Below are positions 20,407 to 28,869 of a DNA stretch of 64,000 nt, in pieces. The stretch is from Dechloromonas denitrificans. Lineage in GTDB: Bacteria; Pseudomonadota; Gammaproteobacteria; Burkholderiales; Rhodocyclaceae. Position 1 is the first letter of the stretch; every line of letters starts with the position of its first letter. Both the position numbers and the translations under genes were made by a program. The notes below the pieces were generated by a model. That model was not told the DNA's origin and searched no databases. It saw only the letters and a program-made list of their open reading frames with translations. The stretch spans positions 324,958 through 388,957 of the forward strand of contig NZ_LODL01000010.1 in NCBI RefSeq assembly GCF_001551835.1. The letters run 5' to 3'.

Positions 20407-21423
20407 ATGACAAGTATACGGCACTTTCCCGCGACTCACCCGCTGCCCGACTGGCGCAATTTCGGGGTGATGCTGCGCGTGCTGCTCGGCATCAATGCGC
20501 TGGCGCTGCTTGCCGCGCTCGTCCAAACGTCCGATCTGGCCGGCTGGCTGGGGCATTACGTCGAACTGGCCGCCATCGTCGAACCCTTGTTGCTGATCGC
20601 CCTCGGCCTGCTCTCGCTGGCCCGCGACCTGCTCTGGCGCCTGCCGCTGCGCCTCGGCCAGGCCCTGGTGCTGGCTTTGGCCGGCGGGCTGGCTGCCGGT
20701 TTTTTCCTGTACACCCGCGCCCTGTCGCTGATCGAAGGGAGCAGCGGCTGGCGCAGTGCCTTGCTGGCGATGGCTGCCGCCGCCTTGCTGCTCGGTTACT
20801 TCGAGTTGCGCTCGCGGGCTTTTTCGCCGGCCCAGACCGAAGCGCGGCTGGCGGCGCTGAATGCCCGTATCCGGCCGCACTTCCTGTTCAACTCGCTGAA
20901 TGCCGTGCTGTCGCTGATCCGGGCTCGGCCGCAGCAGGCCGAGGCGGCGCTGGAGGCGCTCTCCGACCTCTTTCGCGCCGCGATGCGCGATCCGGGCGAA
21001 TTGGTCAGCCTGGCCGACGAAATTTCCCTCGGCAAGCAGTATCTGGAACTCGAGCACCTGCGCCTCGGCGACCGCCTGGCGGTCGACTGGCAAATCGGGG
21101 CGGTTTCCCTGGATCTGCCGATTCCGCCGCTGATGCTCCAGCCGCTGCTCGAAAACGCCGTCTATCACGGCATCGAGCCGGCTCCGGAGGGCGGCACGGT
21201 GCAGGTCGTCATCGCGCAGCGCGGCGACGAACTGCACATCGCCATTGCCAATCCGACCGCCGGTCAGGCGCAGCATGCCGCCGGCAACCAGATGGCGGTG
21301 GCCAATATTCGCGAACGGCTGGCCCTGTATTACGATCTCGAGGCGCGGCTCGAAATTGTGGCCGGTGAAAACATTTATCAGGTTCGCATCATGCTGCCAT
21401 GCCGCCGCCGGGTTCATCCGTGA
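20407..21423 (+). CDS. LytS/AlgZ-type sensor histidine kinase
   Basis: A 338-residue membrane sensor. About four hydrophobic segments occupy residues 20-140, followed by a His_kinase domain whose phospho-accepting His is in IRPHFLFNSLN. The N-box-like LLENAVYHGIEP is present, but the glycine-rich ATP lid is weak (GNQMAVANIRERL), as in AlgZ/FimS. Its stop overlaps the next gene, a LytTR regulator, so they form a two-component pair. The argH neighbour recalls argH-fimS-algR in Pseudomonas aeruginosa. Confidence 0.88.
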   Translation: MTSIRHFPATHPLPDWRNFGVMLRVLLGINALALLAALVQTSDLAGWLGHYVELAAIVEPLLLIALGLLSLARDLLWRLPLRLGQALVLALAGGLAAGFFLYTRALSLIEGSSGWRSALLAMAAAALLLGYFELRSRAFSPAQTEARLAALNARIRPHFLFNSLNAVLSLIRARPQQAEAALEALSDLFRAAMRDPGELVSLADEISLGKQYLELEHLRLGDRLAVDWQIGAVSLDLPIPPLMLQPLLENAVYHGIEPAPEGGTVQVVIAQRGDELHIAIANPTAGQAQHAAGNQMAVANIRERLALYYDLEARLEIVAGENIYQVRIMLPCRRRVHP

Positions 21424-22190
21424 GTCCCTTGAAAATCCTGCTGGTCGACGACGAGCCGCTGGCACGCGACCGCCTGCGCACCCTGCTCGGCGATATCGCC
21501 GGCCAGTTGCCGAGCGAAGTGGTCGGCGAGGCCGGCAATGGCCTGGCGGCGCTGGCCTTTTTGCGCGAGCAGCCGGTCGATGTCGTGTTGGCTGATATCC
21601 GCATGCCGGGCATGGACGGTATCGAGCTGGCCGGCCATCTCGGCAGCCTGGAGCAGGCGCCGGCCGTCATCTTCACGACCGCCTACGACAATTACGCGGT
21701 GCAGGCCTTCGATCTGAACGCAGTCGATTACTTGCTCAAGCCGGTGCGTGCCCAGCGCCTGCTGACCGCGTTGCAGAAGATCCCGGCCGTTCCCCACCTG
21801 GATCCCGCCCTGCTCGCCAGTATCGGCCGCGAAGTGCGGGGCGGCGGGCGCAGTCATCTTTCCTGCCACGAGCGCGGCCGCCTGTTGCTGGTCCCGGTCA
21901 ATGAAATCCTCTACCTGAAGGCCGACCTGAAATACGTCACGGCGCGCACGGTAGAGCGCGAATATCTGCTCGATGATGCGCTGACCCATCTCGAAAGCGA
22001 ATTTGCCGAGCGCTTCATCCGCCTGCACCGTGCCGTGCTGGTCGCCCGTGCTGCGCTGGCCGGCTTCGAGCGGGCGGCCGGCGACGATGCCGAAGCCTAT
22101 GGTTGGGCGCTGCTGCGCGGCGTGCCGGAGAAGCTGCCGGTCAGTCGCCGGCAATGGGCGCCGGCCAAGGCGCTGGTCAAGAATTCCTGA
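21420..22190 (+). CDS. LytTR-family response regulator (AlgR-like)
   Basis: A 256-residue regulator: receiver domain (about 4-120, with VDDEPLARDR, phospho-acceptor region VLADIRMPGMDG and Lys in LLKPVR) and a C-terminal LytTR DNA-binding domain (about 150-250, with EILYLKADLKYV and RFIRLHRAVLV). I use the GTG at 21420 that overlaps the sensor stop in a GTGA junction; an ATG at 21399 would add seven residues. Targets are unknown. Confidence 0.9.
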   Translation: MSPLKILLVDDEPLARDRLRTLLGDIAGQLPSEVVGEAGNGLAALAFLREQPVDVVLADIRMPGMDGIELAGHLGSLEQAPAVIFTTAYDNYAVQAFDLNAVDYLLKPVRAQRLLTALQKIPAVPHLDPALLASIGREVRGGGRSHLSCHERGRLLLVPVNEILYLKADLKYVTARTVEREYLLDDALTHLESEFAERFIRLHRAVLVARAALAGFERAAGDDAEAYGWALLRGVPEKLPVSRRQWAPAKALVKNS

Positions 22191-22209
22191 ATTTTTAACG
22201 AAAGCGAGT

Positions 22210-22731
22210 ATGCCGGTGAGCCAGATCTGTCCGCATTGCAATTACGCCCGCAAAAGCAGCGATACGACGCCGGACTGGCAATGCCCGGCCTGCGAGAAAG
22301 CCTATGCCAAAGGCGGCAACAGTCTGCCGCCGGCCGGCTTTCGCCAGTACGGGGCGGCGGCCGAGCCGCGCCCAGGCGGGGCCGGCAAGTGGTTGCTGCT
22401 GTTGCTGGTGCTCGGCGTCGCCTTCTGGTTCGGCCGGCCGCTGTTCGAACAGCGTACTGCCCAAGCCGCGGCGGCCGTCGCCGCCAGTCAGCCCGAGGTG
22501 CTGCTCTATGCGACCGACTGGTGCGGGTACTGCAAGGCGAGTCGCGAATTTTTCTCGGCCAACGGCATCCGCTACATCGAGCACGATATCGAGAAGAGTT
22601 CGGTGGCGCTCGCCGAACACAAGAAACTGGGCGGTAACGGCGTGCCCTTGATCGTGGTCGGCGGCGAAGTGGTCAATGGCTACAACGAAGCGGCGCTGCG
22701 CCAACTGCTCGGCCCCTGGATCAAGGGCTGA
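22210..22731 (+). CDS. Membrane-anchored glutaredoxin-like protein with N-terminal zinc ribbon
   Basis: A 173-residue protein in three parts: a C2C2 zinc-ribbon-like head (Cys7, Cys10, Cys25, Cys28), one membrane segment (about 61-75), and a glutaredoxin-like domain with a CGYC active site (Cys105/Cys108) and the cis-Pro segment GNGVPLIVVGG. The topology (ribbon inside and thioredoxin-fold outside, or the reverse) is not decided by the sequence. It starts 19 bases after the LytTR gene and may be part of the same transcript. Probable role: thiol-disulfide exchange at the membrane. Confidence 0.8.
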   Translation: MPVSQICPHCNYARKSSDTTPDWQCPACEKAYAKGGNSLPPAGFRQYGAAAEPRPGGAGKWLLLLLVLGVAFWFGRPLFEQRTAQAAAAVAASQPEVLLYATDWCGYCKASREFFSANGIRYIEHDIEKSSVALAEHKKLGGNGVPLIVVGGEVVNGYNEAALRQLLGPWIKG

Positions 22732-22759
22732 GCATGGTCGGCAGCGCGCGGCGCCTGGC

Positions 22760-23020
22760 TCAGGCAGCGAAGGCGCGGGTTGGGGTAATGCTGTGTTCGC
22801 GCTGCAGGCGATTGATTTCGGCCCGCAGGGCGGCTTGCTGGCCGGCCGTGATCATGCGCTGGCCGGCCTGCCATTCAAACTGGATGTCGGCGGCGTGCAC
22901 GCCGGCGCAATAGAGGGCATAGGCCATGTCGCGCAGTTCGGCGTGCGTAACTTTCTGGCCAGTGCTTAGTTCGGCAACAAATTCGTTCTTGAAGAACGCT
23001 ACGGTTGCATTGGTTGTCAT
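22760..23020 (-). CDS. Small protein of unknown function (86 aa)
   Basis: An 86-residue soluble protein of mixed alpha character with no signal peptide and one Cys. An AGGTG ribosome-binding site precedes the ATG at 23020; the in-frame ATG at 23035 lacks one. I do not recognise the family. It converges with the glutaredoxin-like gene and follows a possible 29-codon leader. Confidence 0.7.
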   Translation of the reverse strand: MTTNATVAFFKNEFVAELSTGQKVTHAELRDMAYALYCAGVHAADIQFEWQAGQRMITAGQQAALRAEINRLQREHSITPTRAFAA

Positions 23021-23024
23021 GATT

Positions 23025-23114
23025 TCACCTCGCATTGGCGTAGCTTAACCTGACCTGCTGCGCTTGCTTGTGGCGTATTGCACACTGGGCGGGATATTTC
23101 ATTTTCTTCTCCAT
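23025..23114 (-). CDS. Candidate 29-codon leader ORF
   Basis: ATG at 23114 opens a frame starting MEKKMKYPAQ and ending with TGA at 23025, four bases before the start of the 86-residue gene and inside its ribosome-binding region. GGAAAG precedes the start. The position suggests translational coupling. Composition is Lys/Gln/Arg-rich with one Cys and gives no further clue; chance is quite possible. Confidence 0.3.
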   Translation of the reverse strand: MEKKMKYPAQCAIRHKQAQQVRLSYANAR

Positions 23115-23136
23115 TATCTTTCCGTCTGTTGGTCGA

Positions 23137-23179
23137 GACCGCCCCGCCAGCCGTTGAAAAACGGCGTTTTGGGGCGGTC
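23137..23179. repeat. Long bipartite hairpin downstream of pepN
   Basis: The outer arms GACCGCCCC (23137-23145) and GGGGCGGTC (23171-23179) enclose the inner arms GCCGTT (23150-23155) and AACGGC (23160-23165). On the plus strand the loop is GAAA, a GNRA tetraloop. There is no T tail. It may mark the 3' end of pepN mRNA or a 5' structure of the following small genes. Confidence 0.45.
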
Positions 23180-23207
23180 CACCGCAGGCATGGCAATGCT
23201 GCCGGCC

Positions 23208-25793
23208 TTAGCCGAGGGCGCGGTTGACGATTTCCAGCACATCGCGCGACAGGCCCTGATGGTCGCGGATGCTTTCCAGTGCCAGGCGGGCGTGTTTCTG
23301 GCGCTCGCCGTCGAACTTCTTCCAGCGGTCGAAGCAGCGCGCCAAGCGTGAGGCGACCTGCGGGTTCTTGCCGTCGAGTAGCTGGGTTTGCTCGGCCAGG
23401 AAGGCGTAGCCAGCCGGCGTGTGGAAGCGGGCGAGGTTGGCGCCGAAGTTGCGCAACAGCGCATAGACCTTGTTCGGGTTGCCGATGTCGAAGGCTGGGT
23501 GGCCGGTCAGGCGTTTGACGGTTGCCAGCGTATCCGGCAAACGGCTGCCGGACTGCACGGCCAGCCATTTGTCGACGACCAGGGCTTCGTGTTGCCAGCG
23601 CTGGTAGAACTCGGCGAGCGCCGTTTCGCGTTCGGTGCACTCGGTCTGGGCCAGTGCGGCGAGGGCGGCGAACTGGTCAGTCATGTTGTCGGCGCTGCGG
23701 AACTGCTGCAGCGCCAGTTGGCGAACGGCCGGCGTGTTCAGTTCGAGCAGATAGGCCAGGCAGGTATTGCGCAGGGCACGGCGGCCGGCTTCCTCGCTGC
23801 TTGGTGTGTAGGCACCGTGGGGGGCGAGGCCGGCGTAGAGGCCGGCGAATTCGCCCTCCAGTTGCTCGGCTAGGTGGCGGCGCAGGCTGTTGCGGGCGGC
23901 GTGCAGTGCATCGGGATCGACGATGTCGAGCGCTTCGGCCAGCGTCGATTCGCCGGGCAGGGTCAGGGCTTCGGCGACGAAGGCGGCGCCGCGCTCGGCT
24001 TGTGTTTGCAGCAGGCGACGGGCGGCGTCGACGAAACTGGCCGGCCAGACCGGCGCCTGGCCGGCGGCGATGGCCGCAGTGGCGTCGAGAATCAACGTCG
24101 AAGCCAGGCGCTGGCCGGCTTCCCAGGCATTGAACGGGTCGCTTTCGTGGGCCAGCAGCAGGGTCAGTTGTTGCGGCGTGTAGGCGTAGTCGAGGACGAC
24201 CGGCGCCGAGAAGTCGCGCAGCAGCGAGGGCACCGGTTCGGCGGCAATGCCGTCGAAATGGAACTGCTGGCTGTTTTCGGTGAGCAGCAGCGTCCGGTCG
24301 CTACCCGCAATAATTTGGCCGCCAGCGTCAAACAGCGCGATACGGATCGGGATCAGGTAGGGATGATTGTCGCTGGCGCGCGGGTTGCTCTGCTTGATGT
24401 GCAGCGTATAGCGCCCGGTTTTTGCCTCGAAAACGCTGTCCACCGCCAGATGCGGCGTGCCCGGCTGGTTGTACCAGCGCATGAACTGCGTGAAGTCGAA
24501 ACCGCTGGCGGCAGCCATGGCAGCGACGAAATCCTCGCAGGTGACGGCCTGGCCGTCATGGCGGCGGAAGTATTCGTCCATGCCGGCGCGGAAACCGTCG
24601 CGGCCGATCAGGGTCTGGATCATGCGGATGACTTCGGCGCCTTTTTCATAGACGGTCGAGGTGTAGAAATTGTTGATCTCGACAAAGCTGGCCGGCCGGA
24701 TCGGATGCGCCATCGGGCCGGCGTCTTCCGGGAACTGGGCGGCGCGCAGGCCGCGCACTTCGCGGATGCGGGCGGTCTGCCGGTTGTGCAGGTCGGCACC
24801 GAATTCCTGGTCGCGGAAGACGGTCAGGCCTTCCTTGAGCGACAGCTGGAACCAGTCGCGGCAGGTGACGCGGTTGCCGGTCCAGTTGTGGAAATACTCG
24901 TGGGCGACGACGCGGTCGATATTTTCGAAATCGACGTCGGTCGCCACGTCGGCGCGGGCCAGCACGTACTTGGTGTTGAAGATGTTGAGGCCCTTGTTCT
25001 CCATGGCGCCCATGTTGAAATCGCCGACGGCGACGATCATGTAATGGTCGAGGTCGCATTCGAGGCCGAAACGTTCTTCGTCCCATTTCATCGACTTTTG
25101 CAGCGCGGCCATCGCGTGCGGGCACTGGTCGAGCTTGCCCGGTTCGACGTAGATGGCGAGCTGCACGCTGCGCCCGGAGGCGGTCTGGAAGGTGTCGAAC
25201 AGGCCATCGAGCTTGCCGGCGACGAGGGCGAACAGGTAGGCCGGCTTCCTGAACGGATCATTCCAGGTTGCCCAGTGACGGCCGTCGGCTTCTTCGCCGC
25301 TGGCCACCGGGTTGCCGTTGGCGAGCAGCACCGGGTAGGTCGCTTTATCGGCGTGCAGCGTCACCGTGTAGGTGGACATGACGTCGGGGCGGTCGAGGAA
25401 CCAGGTGATGCGGCGGAAGCCCTGCGCCTCGCACTGCGTGAAGTAGCCGTCCTTGGAGCGGTAGAGGCCGGAGAGACGGGTGTTGCGGTCGGGGTCGATG
25501 CGGACCACGGTGTGCAGCGTGAAGGCATCGGGCAGGTCGGCGATGGTCAGCGTCGTCGGTGTCGTCGAAAACGGCACTTTTTCACCGTCGACCGCAACGC
25601 TCAGCGTTTCCAGCTCTTCGCCATCAAGGACCAGCGGCTGGGCGGCAACGGCGGGGTTGCGGCGCATGGCCAGCGTCGCGCTGACCGTGGTGGCGCCAGT
25701 GGCGATGACGAAATCGAGATCAACCGTGTCGACCAGATAGGCGGGCGCGGTGTAGTCCTTGAGATAAATGGTCGGCGGGGTATCGGTTTTCAT
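23208..25793 (-). CDS. pepN: Aminopeptidase N
   Basis: An 861-residue M1 zinc metallopeptidase. The exopeptidase motif GAMEN and the zinc motif HEYFHNWTGNRVT are intact, and the C-terminal helical superstructure accounts for the last ~430 residues. It releases N-terminal residues from peptides in the cytoplasm. The ATG at 25793 gives the conserved N-terminus; the frame extends upstream without conservation. It is preceded on the same strand by a glutathione peroxidase gene, 96 bases away. Confidence 0.95.
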   Translation of the reverse strand: MKTDTPPTIYLKDYTAPAYLVDTVDLDFVIATGATTVSATLAMRRNPAVAAQPLVLDGEELETLSVAVDGEKVPFSTTPTTLTIADLPDAFTLHTVVRIDPDRNTRLSGLYRSKDGYFTQCEAQGFRRITWFLDRPDVMSTYTVTLHADKATYPVLLANGNPVASGEEADGRHWATWNDPFRKPAYLFALVAGKLDGLFDTFQTASGRSVQLAIYVEPGKLDQCPHAMAALQKSMKWDEERFGLECDLDHYMIVAVGDFNMGAMENKGLNIFNTKYVLARADVATDVDFENIDRVVAHEYFHNWTGNRVTCRDWFQLSLKEGLTVFRDQEFGADLHNRQTARIREVRGLRAAQFPEDAGPMAHPIRPASFVEINNFYTSTVYEKGAEVIRMIQTLIGRDGFRAGMDEYFRRHDGQAVTCEDFVAAMAAASGFDFTQFMRWYNQPGTPHLAVDSVFEAKTGRYTLHIKQSNPRASDNHPYLIPIRIALFDAGGQIIAGSDRTLLLTENSQQFHFDGIAAEPVPSLLRDFSAPVVLDYAYTPQQLTLLLAHESDPFNAWEAGQRLASTLILDATAAIAAGQAPVWPASFVDAARRLLQTQAERGAAFVAEALTLPGESTLAEALDIVDPDALHAARNSLRRHLAEQLEGEFAGLYAGLAPHGAYTPSSEEAGRRALRNTCLAYLLELNTPAVRQLALQQFRSADNMTDQFAALAALAQTECTERETALAEFYQRWQHEALVVDKWLAVQSGSRLPDTLATVKRLTGHPAFDIGNPNKVYALLRNFGANLARFHTPAGYAFLAEQTQLLDGKNPQVASRLARCFDRWKKFDGERQKHARLALESIRDHQGLSRDVLEIVNRALG

Positions 25794-25843
25794 TATTTGA
25801 CGAACGGTTGGGGAATACGCCCGATGATACGTCAAACCGCGCA

Positions 25844-25869
25844 CCGGGGCGGCCATTGAGCCACCCCGG
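25844..25869 (-). terminator. Hairpin after the peroxidase gene
   Basis: The ten-base arms CCGGGGTGGC and GCCGCCCCGG (minus strand, one G-U pair) enclose a six-base loop. It starts 20 bases after the peroxidase stop. The T tract is missing, so termination is uncertain. Confidence 0.35.
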
Positions 25870-25889
25870 CTGGGGCTGCACTGCCGCGT

Positions 25890-26438
25890 TCAGGCGCGGG
25901 CGATTTCGCTTTCGATGGCGCCGACCAGTTCCGCAGCGTCGGGCACGATGTCCGGGGCGAAGCGCCGGACGACCCGGCCGCTGCGGTCGACCAGGAATTT
26001 CTCGAAATTCCAGACCACCTCGGGCGCCGCCGTCGGTTCGATCTTGTAGCCGCGCAGCATCGTTTCGACGGCGGCGCGGCCTTCGGTCTCGGGCTGGGCC
26101 GCGGTCAGATGCACGTAGAGCGGGTGCTTGTCCGGGCCGGTGGCGACCAGCTTGCTGTACATCGGGAACTGGACGCCGAAATTGGCCGTGCAGAAGGCCG
26201 CGATCTCGCTGTCGCTGCCCGGTTCCTGGCCGGCGAAATCGTTGGTCGGAAAGCCGAGTACGGCGAATTTCCGCTCGCCGTAAGTCTCGTGCAGCTTTTC
26301 CAGGCCGGCATATTGCGGCGTCAGGCCGCATTTCGAGGCGACGTTGACGATCAGCAGCACTTCGCCGGCGTGCTCGCGCAGGCTGGCGGCGCTGCCGTCG
26401 ATTTTGTTCAGGGGGATGTCGTAGAGCGCTGCAGTCAT
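25890..26438 (-). CDS. Glutathione peroxidase family protein (Cys type)
   Basis: A 182-residue thioredoxin-fold peroxidase. The peroxidatic Cys37 is in NVASKCGLTPQY, and the Trp/Asn of the catalytic tetrad are in VVWNFEKF (143-144). The tetrad Gln, usually in FPxNQF, is replaced by Asp67 (FPTNDF). Cys83 in IAAFCTANF sits at the place of the resolving Cys of thioredoxin-dependent members, so reduction by thioredoxin is more likely than by glutathione. No signal peptide is seen. The TPMT-like gene ends 50 bases upstream. Confidence 0.9.
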   Translation of the reverse strand: MTAALYDIPLNKIDGSAASLREHAGEVLLIVNVASKCGLTPQYAGLEKLHETYGERKFAVLGFPTNDFAGQEPGSDSEIAAFCTANFGVQFPMYSKLVATGPDKHPLYVHLTAAQPETEGRAAVETMLRGYKIEPTAAPEVVWNFEKFLVDRSGRVVRRFAPDIVPDAAELVGAIESEIARA

Positions 26439-26488
26439 GTTGATTTCCTTGTTGGGTTGGGCGTTCGCCGCGACCGGTTAGCGCCGGC

Positions 26489-27112
26489 TCAGCGCCGTTG
26501 CCAGACCTGCCAGCGTTCGCGGCCGGAAAATACCGGAATTGAATCGTCGACCGCGGCATCCTCGATGCGTTCGAAATTTGCGGCGAGCAAGGCGTCGAGT
26601 TCGCCCGGCAGGATGCCGAACGGCGGCCCTTTTGGCTGTTCGCAGAGGAAGAAGAAACCGGCCAGCCGGCCGCCCGGCGGCAGTAGTTCGGCGACGCGGC
26701 GGCCCCAGTCGGCCCACAGTTTGCGCGGTAGGGCGCAGAGGAAGGCGCGTTCGTAGATCAGTTGATAGGGGGCTGCCGGCGTGAACGTGAAAAAGTCTGC
26801 GCAGACCAGGTCGACCGCGACATCGGCGAGCACGGCGCGCGCCCGGTCGACGGCGACCGGCGAAAAGTCGAGCGCCGTCACCGGCCAGGCGCGTTCGGCC
26901 AGATGCACTGCCTCCCAGGCGCTGCCGCAACCGGGAATCAGCGTATTGACTGGGGCCGGCTGGCGGGCGATGAAGTCGGCCAGGGCGGTCGGCACCTTGC
27001 CGGCGTCCCACGGCGTGGTGCCTTCGCCGAAGCGTTTGCTCCAGAAATCCGGGTGTTCGGGGCGCTGCTCCGGTGGTTTGATCTGGGTCGGGGAGGGCGT
27101 CTGTTCGCTCAT
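26489..27112 (-). CDS. TPMT-family thiopurine/thiol methyltransferase-like protein
   Basis: A 207-residue SAM methyltransferase of the thiopurine S-methyltransferase family: the N-terminal [14 protein letters not shown] segment that closes over the substrate, motif [11 protein letters not shown] and the [10 protein letters not shown] segment are characteristic. Bacterial members methylate thiols, selenium or tellurium compounds, or unknown substrates. It is divergent from hemC with 42 bases between the start codons, so the promoters must overlap. Confidence 0.85.
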   Translation of the reverse strand: MSEQTPSPTQIKPPEQRPEHPDFWSKRFGEGTTPWDAGKVPTALADFIARQPAPVNTLIPGCGSAWEAVHLAERAWPVTALDFSPVAVDRARAVLADVAVDLVCADFFTFTPAAPYQLIYERAFLCALPRKLWADWGRRVAELLPPGGRLAGFFFLCEQPKGPPFGILPGELDALLAANFERIEDAAVDDSIPVFSGRERWQVWQRR

Positions 27113-27154
27113 GCTAAGATTGCCCTCTTCGAAACCCTTGCTGCGTGCCGCTTC

Positions 27155-28090
27155 ATGTCTGCTCCTTCCAAGATCATCATCGCTTCCCGCGAATCCCGCC
27201 TGGCCATGTGGCAGGCCGTGCATGTCCAGGGCCGTCTGGCCGACCAGAATCCGGGGGCTGAAGTCGTCATTCTAGGCATGACCACCAAGGGCGACCAGAT
27301 TCTCGACCGGCCGCTCGCCGAAATCGGCGGCAAAGGCCTGTTCATCAAGGAACTCGAAGTGGCGATGCAGGAAGGCCGCGCCCACCTCGCCGTCCACTCG
27401 ATGAAGGACGTGCCGATGGTGATGCCGGAAGGCTTCGTGCTGGCCGCCATCTCGGCCCGCGAAAACCCGCGCGATGCCTTCGTCTCGAACAAGTACAACG
27501 GCCTCGATGACCTGCCGGCCGGCGCCGTCGTTGGCACTTCCAGCCTGCGCCGCGAATCCATCCTGCGCGCCAAGTACCCGCAACTGGTCATCAAGAGCCT
27601 GCGCGGCAACCTCGATACTCGCCTGAAGAAACTCGACGCCGGCGAATACGACGCGATCATCCTGGCCGCCGCCGGCCTGATCCGCCTCGGCCTGGAAAAT
27701 CGCATCAAATCGGTGTTGGCCGCCGAACAGTCGCTGCCGGCCCCCGGCCAGGGCGCGCTCGGCATCGAACTGGTCGATGGCGATGCGACGATGGCCGCCG
27801 TCGTCGCCCCCTTGAACGACCCGGAAACCGCCCACTGCGTCAAGGCCGAACGCGCCTTCTCGCGCGCCCTCGGCGGCAGCTGCCAGGTGCCGCTCGGCGG
27901 CTACGCCATCATCGACAACGGCCAGCTCTGGCTGCGCGGTTTCGTCGCCACCGTCGACGGCAGCGAAATGGTCAGTGCTGAACTGCGCGGCAATCCGGCC
28001 GATGACGAAAAGCTCGGCCTGCAACTGGCGGCCGAACTGCGCGCCAAGGGCGCCGACGCCATTCTGGAAAAGCTCGCCCACTGCAAATGA
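27155..28090 (+). CDS. hemC: Porphobilinogen deaminase
   Basis: A 311-residue hydroxymethylbilane synthase. The dipyrromethane cofactor Cys is in [11 protein letters not shown], and the substrate-binding segments [12 protein letters not shown] and VHSMKDVP are intact. It polymerises four porphobilinogen molecules into the linear tetrapyrrole. The ATG at 27155 gives the normal length. It overlaps hemD by four bases. Confidence 0.96.
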   Translation: MSAPSKIIIASRESRLAMWQAVHVQGRLADQNPGAEVVILGMTTKGDQILDRPLAEIGGKGLFIKELEVAMQEGRAHLAVHSMKDVPMVMPEGFVLAAISARENPRDAFVSNKYNGLDDLPAGAVVGTSSLRRESILRAKYPQLVIKSLRGNLDTRLKKLDAGEYDAIILAAAGLIRLGLENRIKSVLAAEQSLPAPGQGALGIELVDGDATMAAVVAPLNDPETAHCVKAERAFSRALGGSCQVPLGGYAIIDNGQLWLRGFVATVDGSEMVSAELRGNPADDEKLGLQLAAELRAKGADAILEKLAHCK

Positions 28091-28869
28091 GCCAGCCCGG
28101 CCCGCTCGCCGGCAAAACCATCGTGGTCACCCGGCCGCGGGCGCAGGCCGCGCCCCTGGCCGCGGCCATTGCCGAGGCCGGCGGCATGCCGCTGCTCTTC
28201 CCCTTGCTCGAAATTTCACCGGCCGGCGACCCGCAGCCGCTGGCCGCCGCCATCGCACAGCTCGCCGCGTACCGTCTGGCCGTCTTCATCAGCCCGAATG
28301 CCGTCGACTACGCGGTGCCGGCCATGCTGGCCCGCGGTCCGTGGCCGGCCGGACTGATTCCGGCTGCCGTCGGCCAGGGCACGGTGAAGGCCCTTGCCGG
28401 GCTGGGTATTGACGGCTGCATCGCGCCGAGCACGCGTTTCGATTCCGAAGCCCTGCTCGAATTGCCGGAACTGGCCGCAGCGCAGATCGCCGGTCGGCGA
28501 GTCGCCATCTTTCGCGGCGACGGCGGCCGCGAATTGCTGGCCGATACCTTGCGCCAGCGTGGGGCGACCGTCGATTGCATCACCTGCTACCGCCGTTCCG
28601 GCCCGGCTGACGGCATCGCGCCGCTGCTCGCCGCCTGGCGCGCCGGGCGGCTCGATGCGCTGACCGTGTCGAGCAGCGAAGGCCTGCGCTATCTGGTCGA
28701 TCTGCTCGACGCCGAAGGCCGTGCCTTCCTGCAAAAAACCCCGCTTTTCGTGCCGCATGCCCGCATTGCCGAAAATGCCCGGGCCCTCGGCTTGAGCAAG
28801 ATTATCCTGACCGAAGCCGCCGACGCCGGCCTGCTTGCCGGCTTAGGTGCTTATAATTGGGCGGCATGA
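28087..28869 (+). CDS. hemD: Uroporphyrinogen-III synthase
   Basis: A 260-residue enzyme that closes hydroxymethylbilane with inversion of ring D. The family is poorly conserved; N-terminal [11 protein letters not shown] and the two-lobed alpha/beta layout, together with its place between hemC and hemX, make the call safe. It overlaps both neighbours by four bases. Confidence 0.93.
   Translation: MSQPGPLAGKTIVVTRPRAQAAPLAAAIAEAGGMPLLFPLLEISPAGDPQPLAAAIAQLAAYRLAVFISPNAVDYAVPAMLARGPWPAGLIPAAVGQGTVKALAGLGIDGCIAPSTRFDSEALLELPELAAAQIAGRRVAIFRGDGGRELLADTLRQRGATVDCITCYRRSGPADGIAPLLAAWRAGRLDALTVSSSEGLRYLVDLLDAEGRAFLQKTPLFVPHARIAENARALGLSKIILTEAADAGLLAGLGAYNWAA

Noticed and set aside
28852..28857. 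TATAAT near the end of hemD
   Set aside because: It lies nine bases before the hemX start inside a four-base-overlap operon, too close to serve hemX and without a -35.
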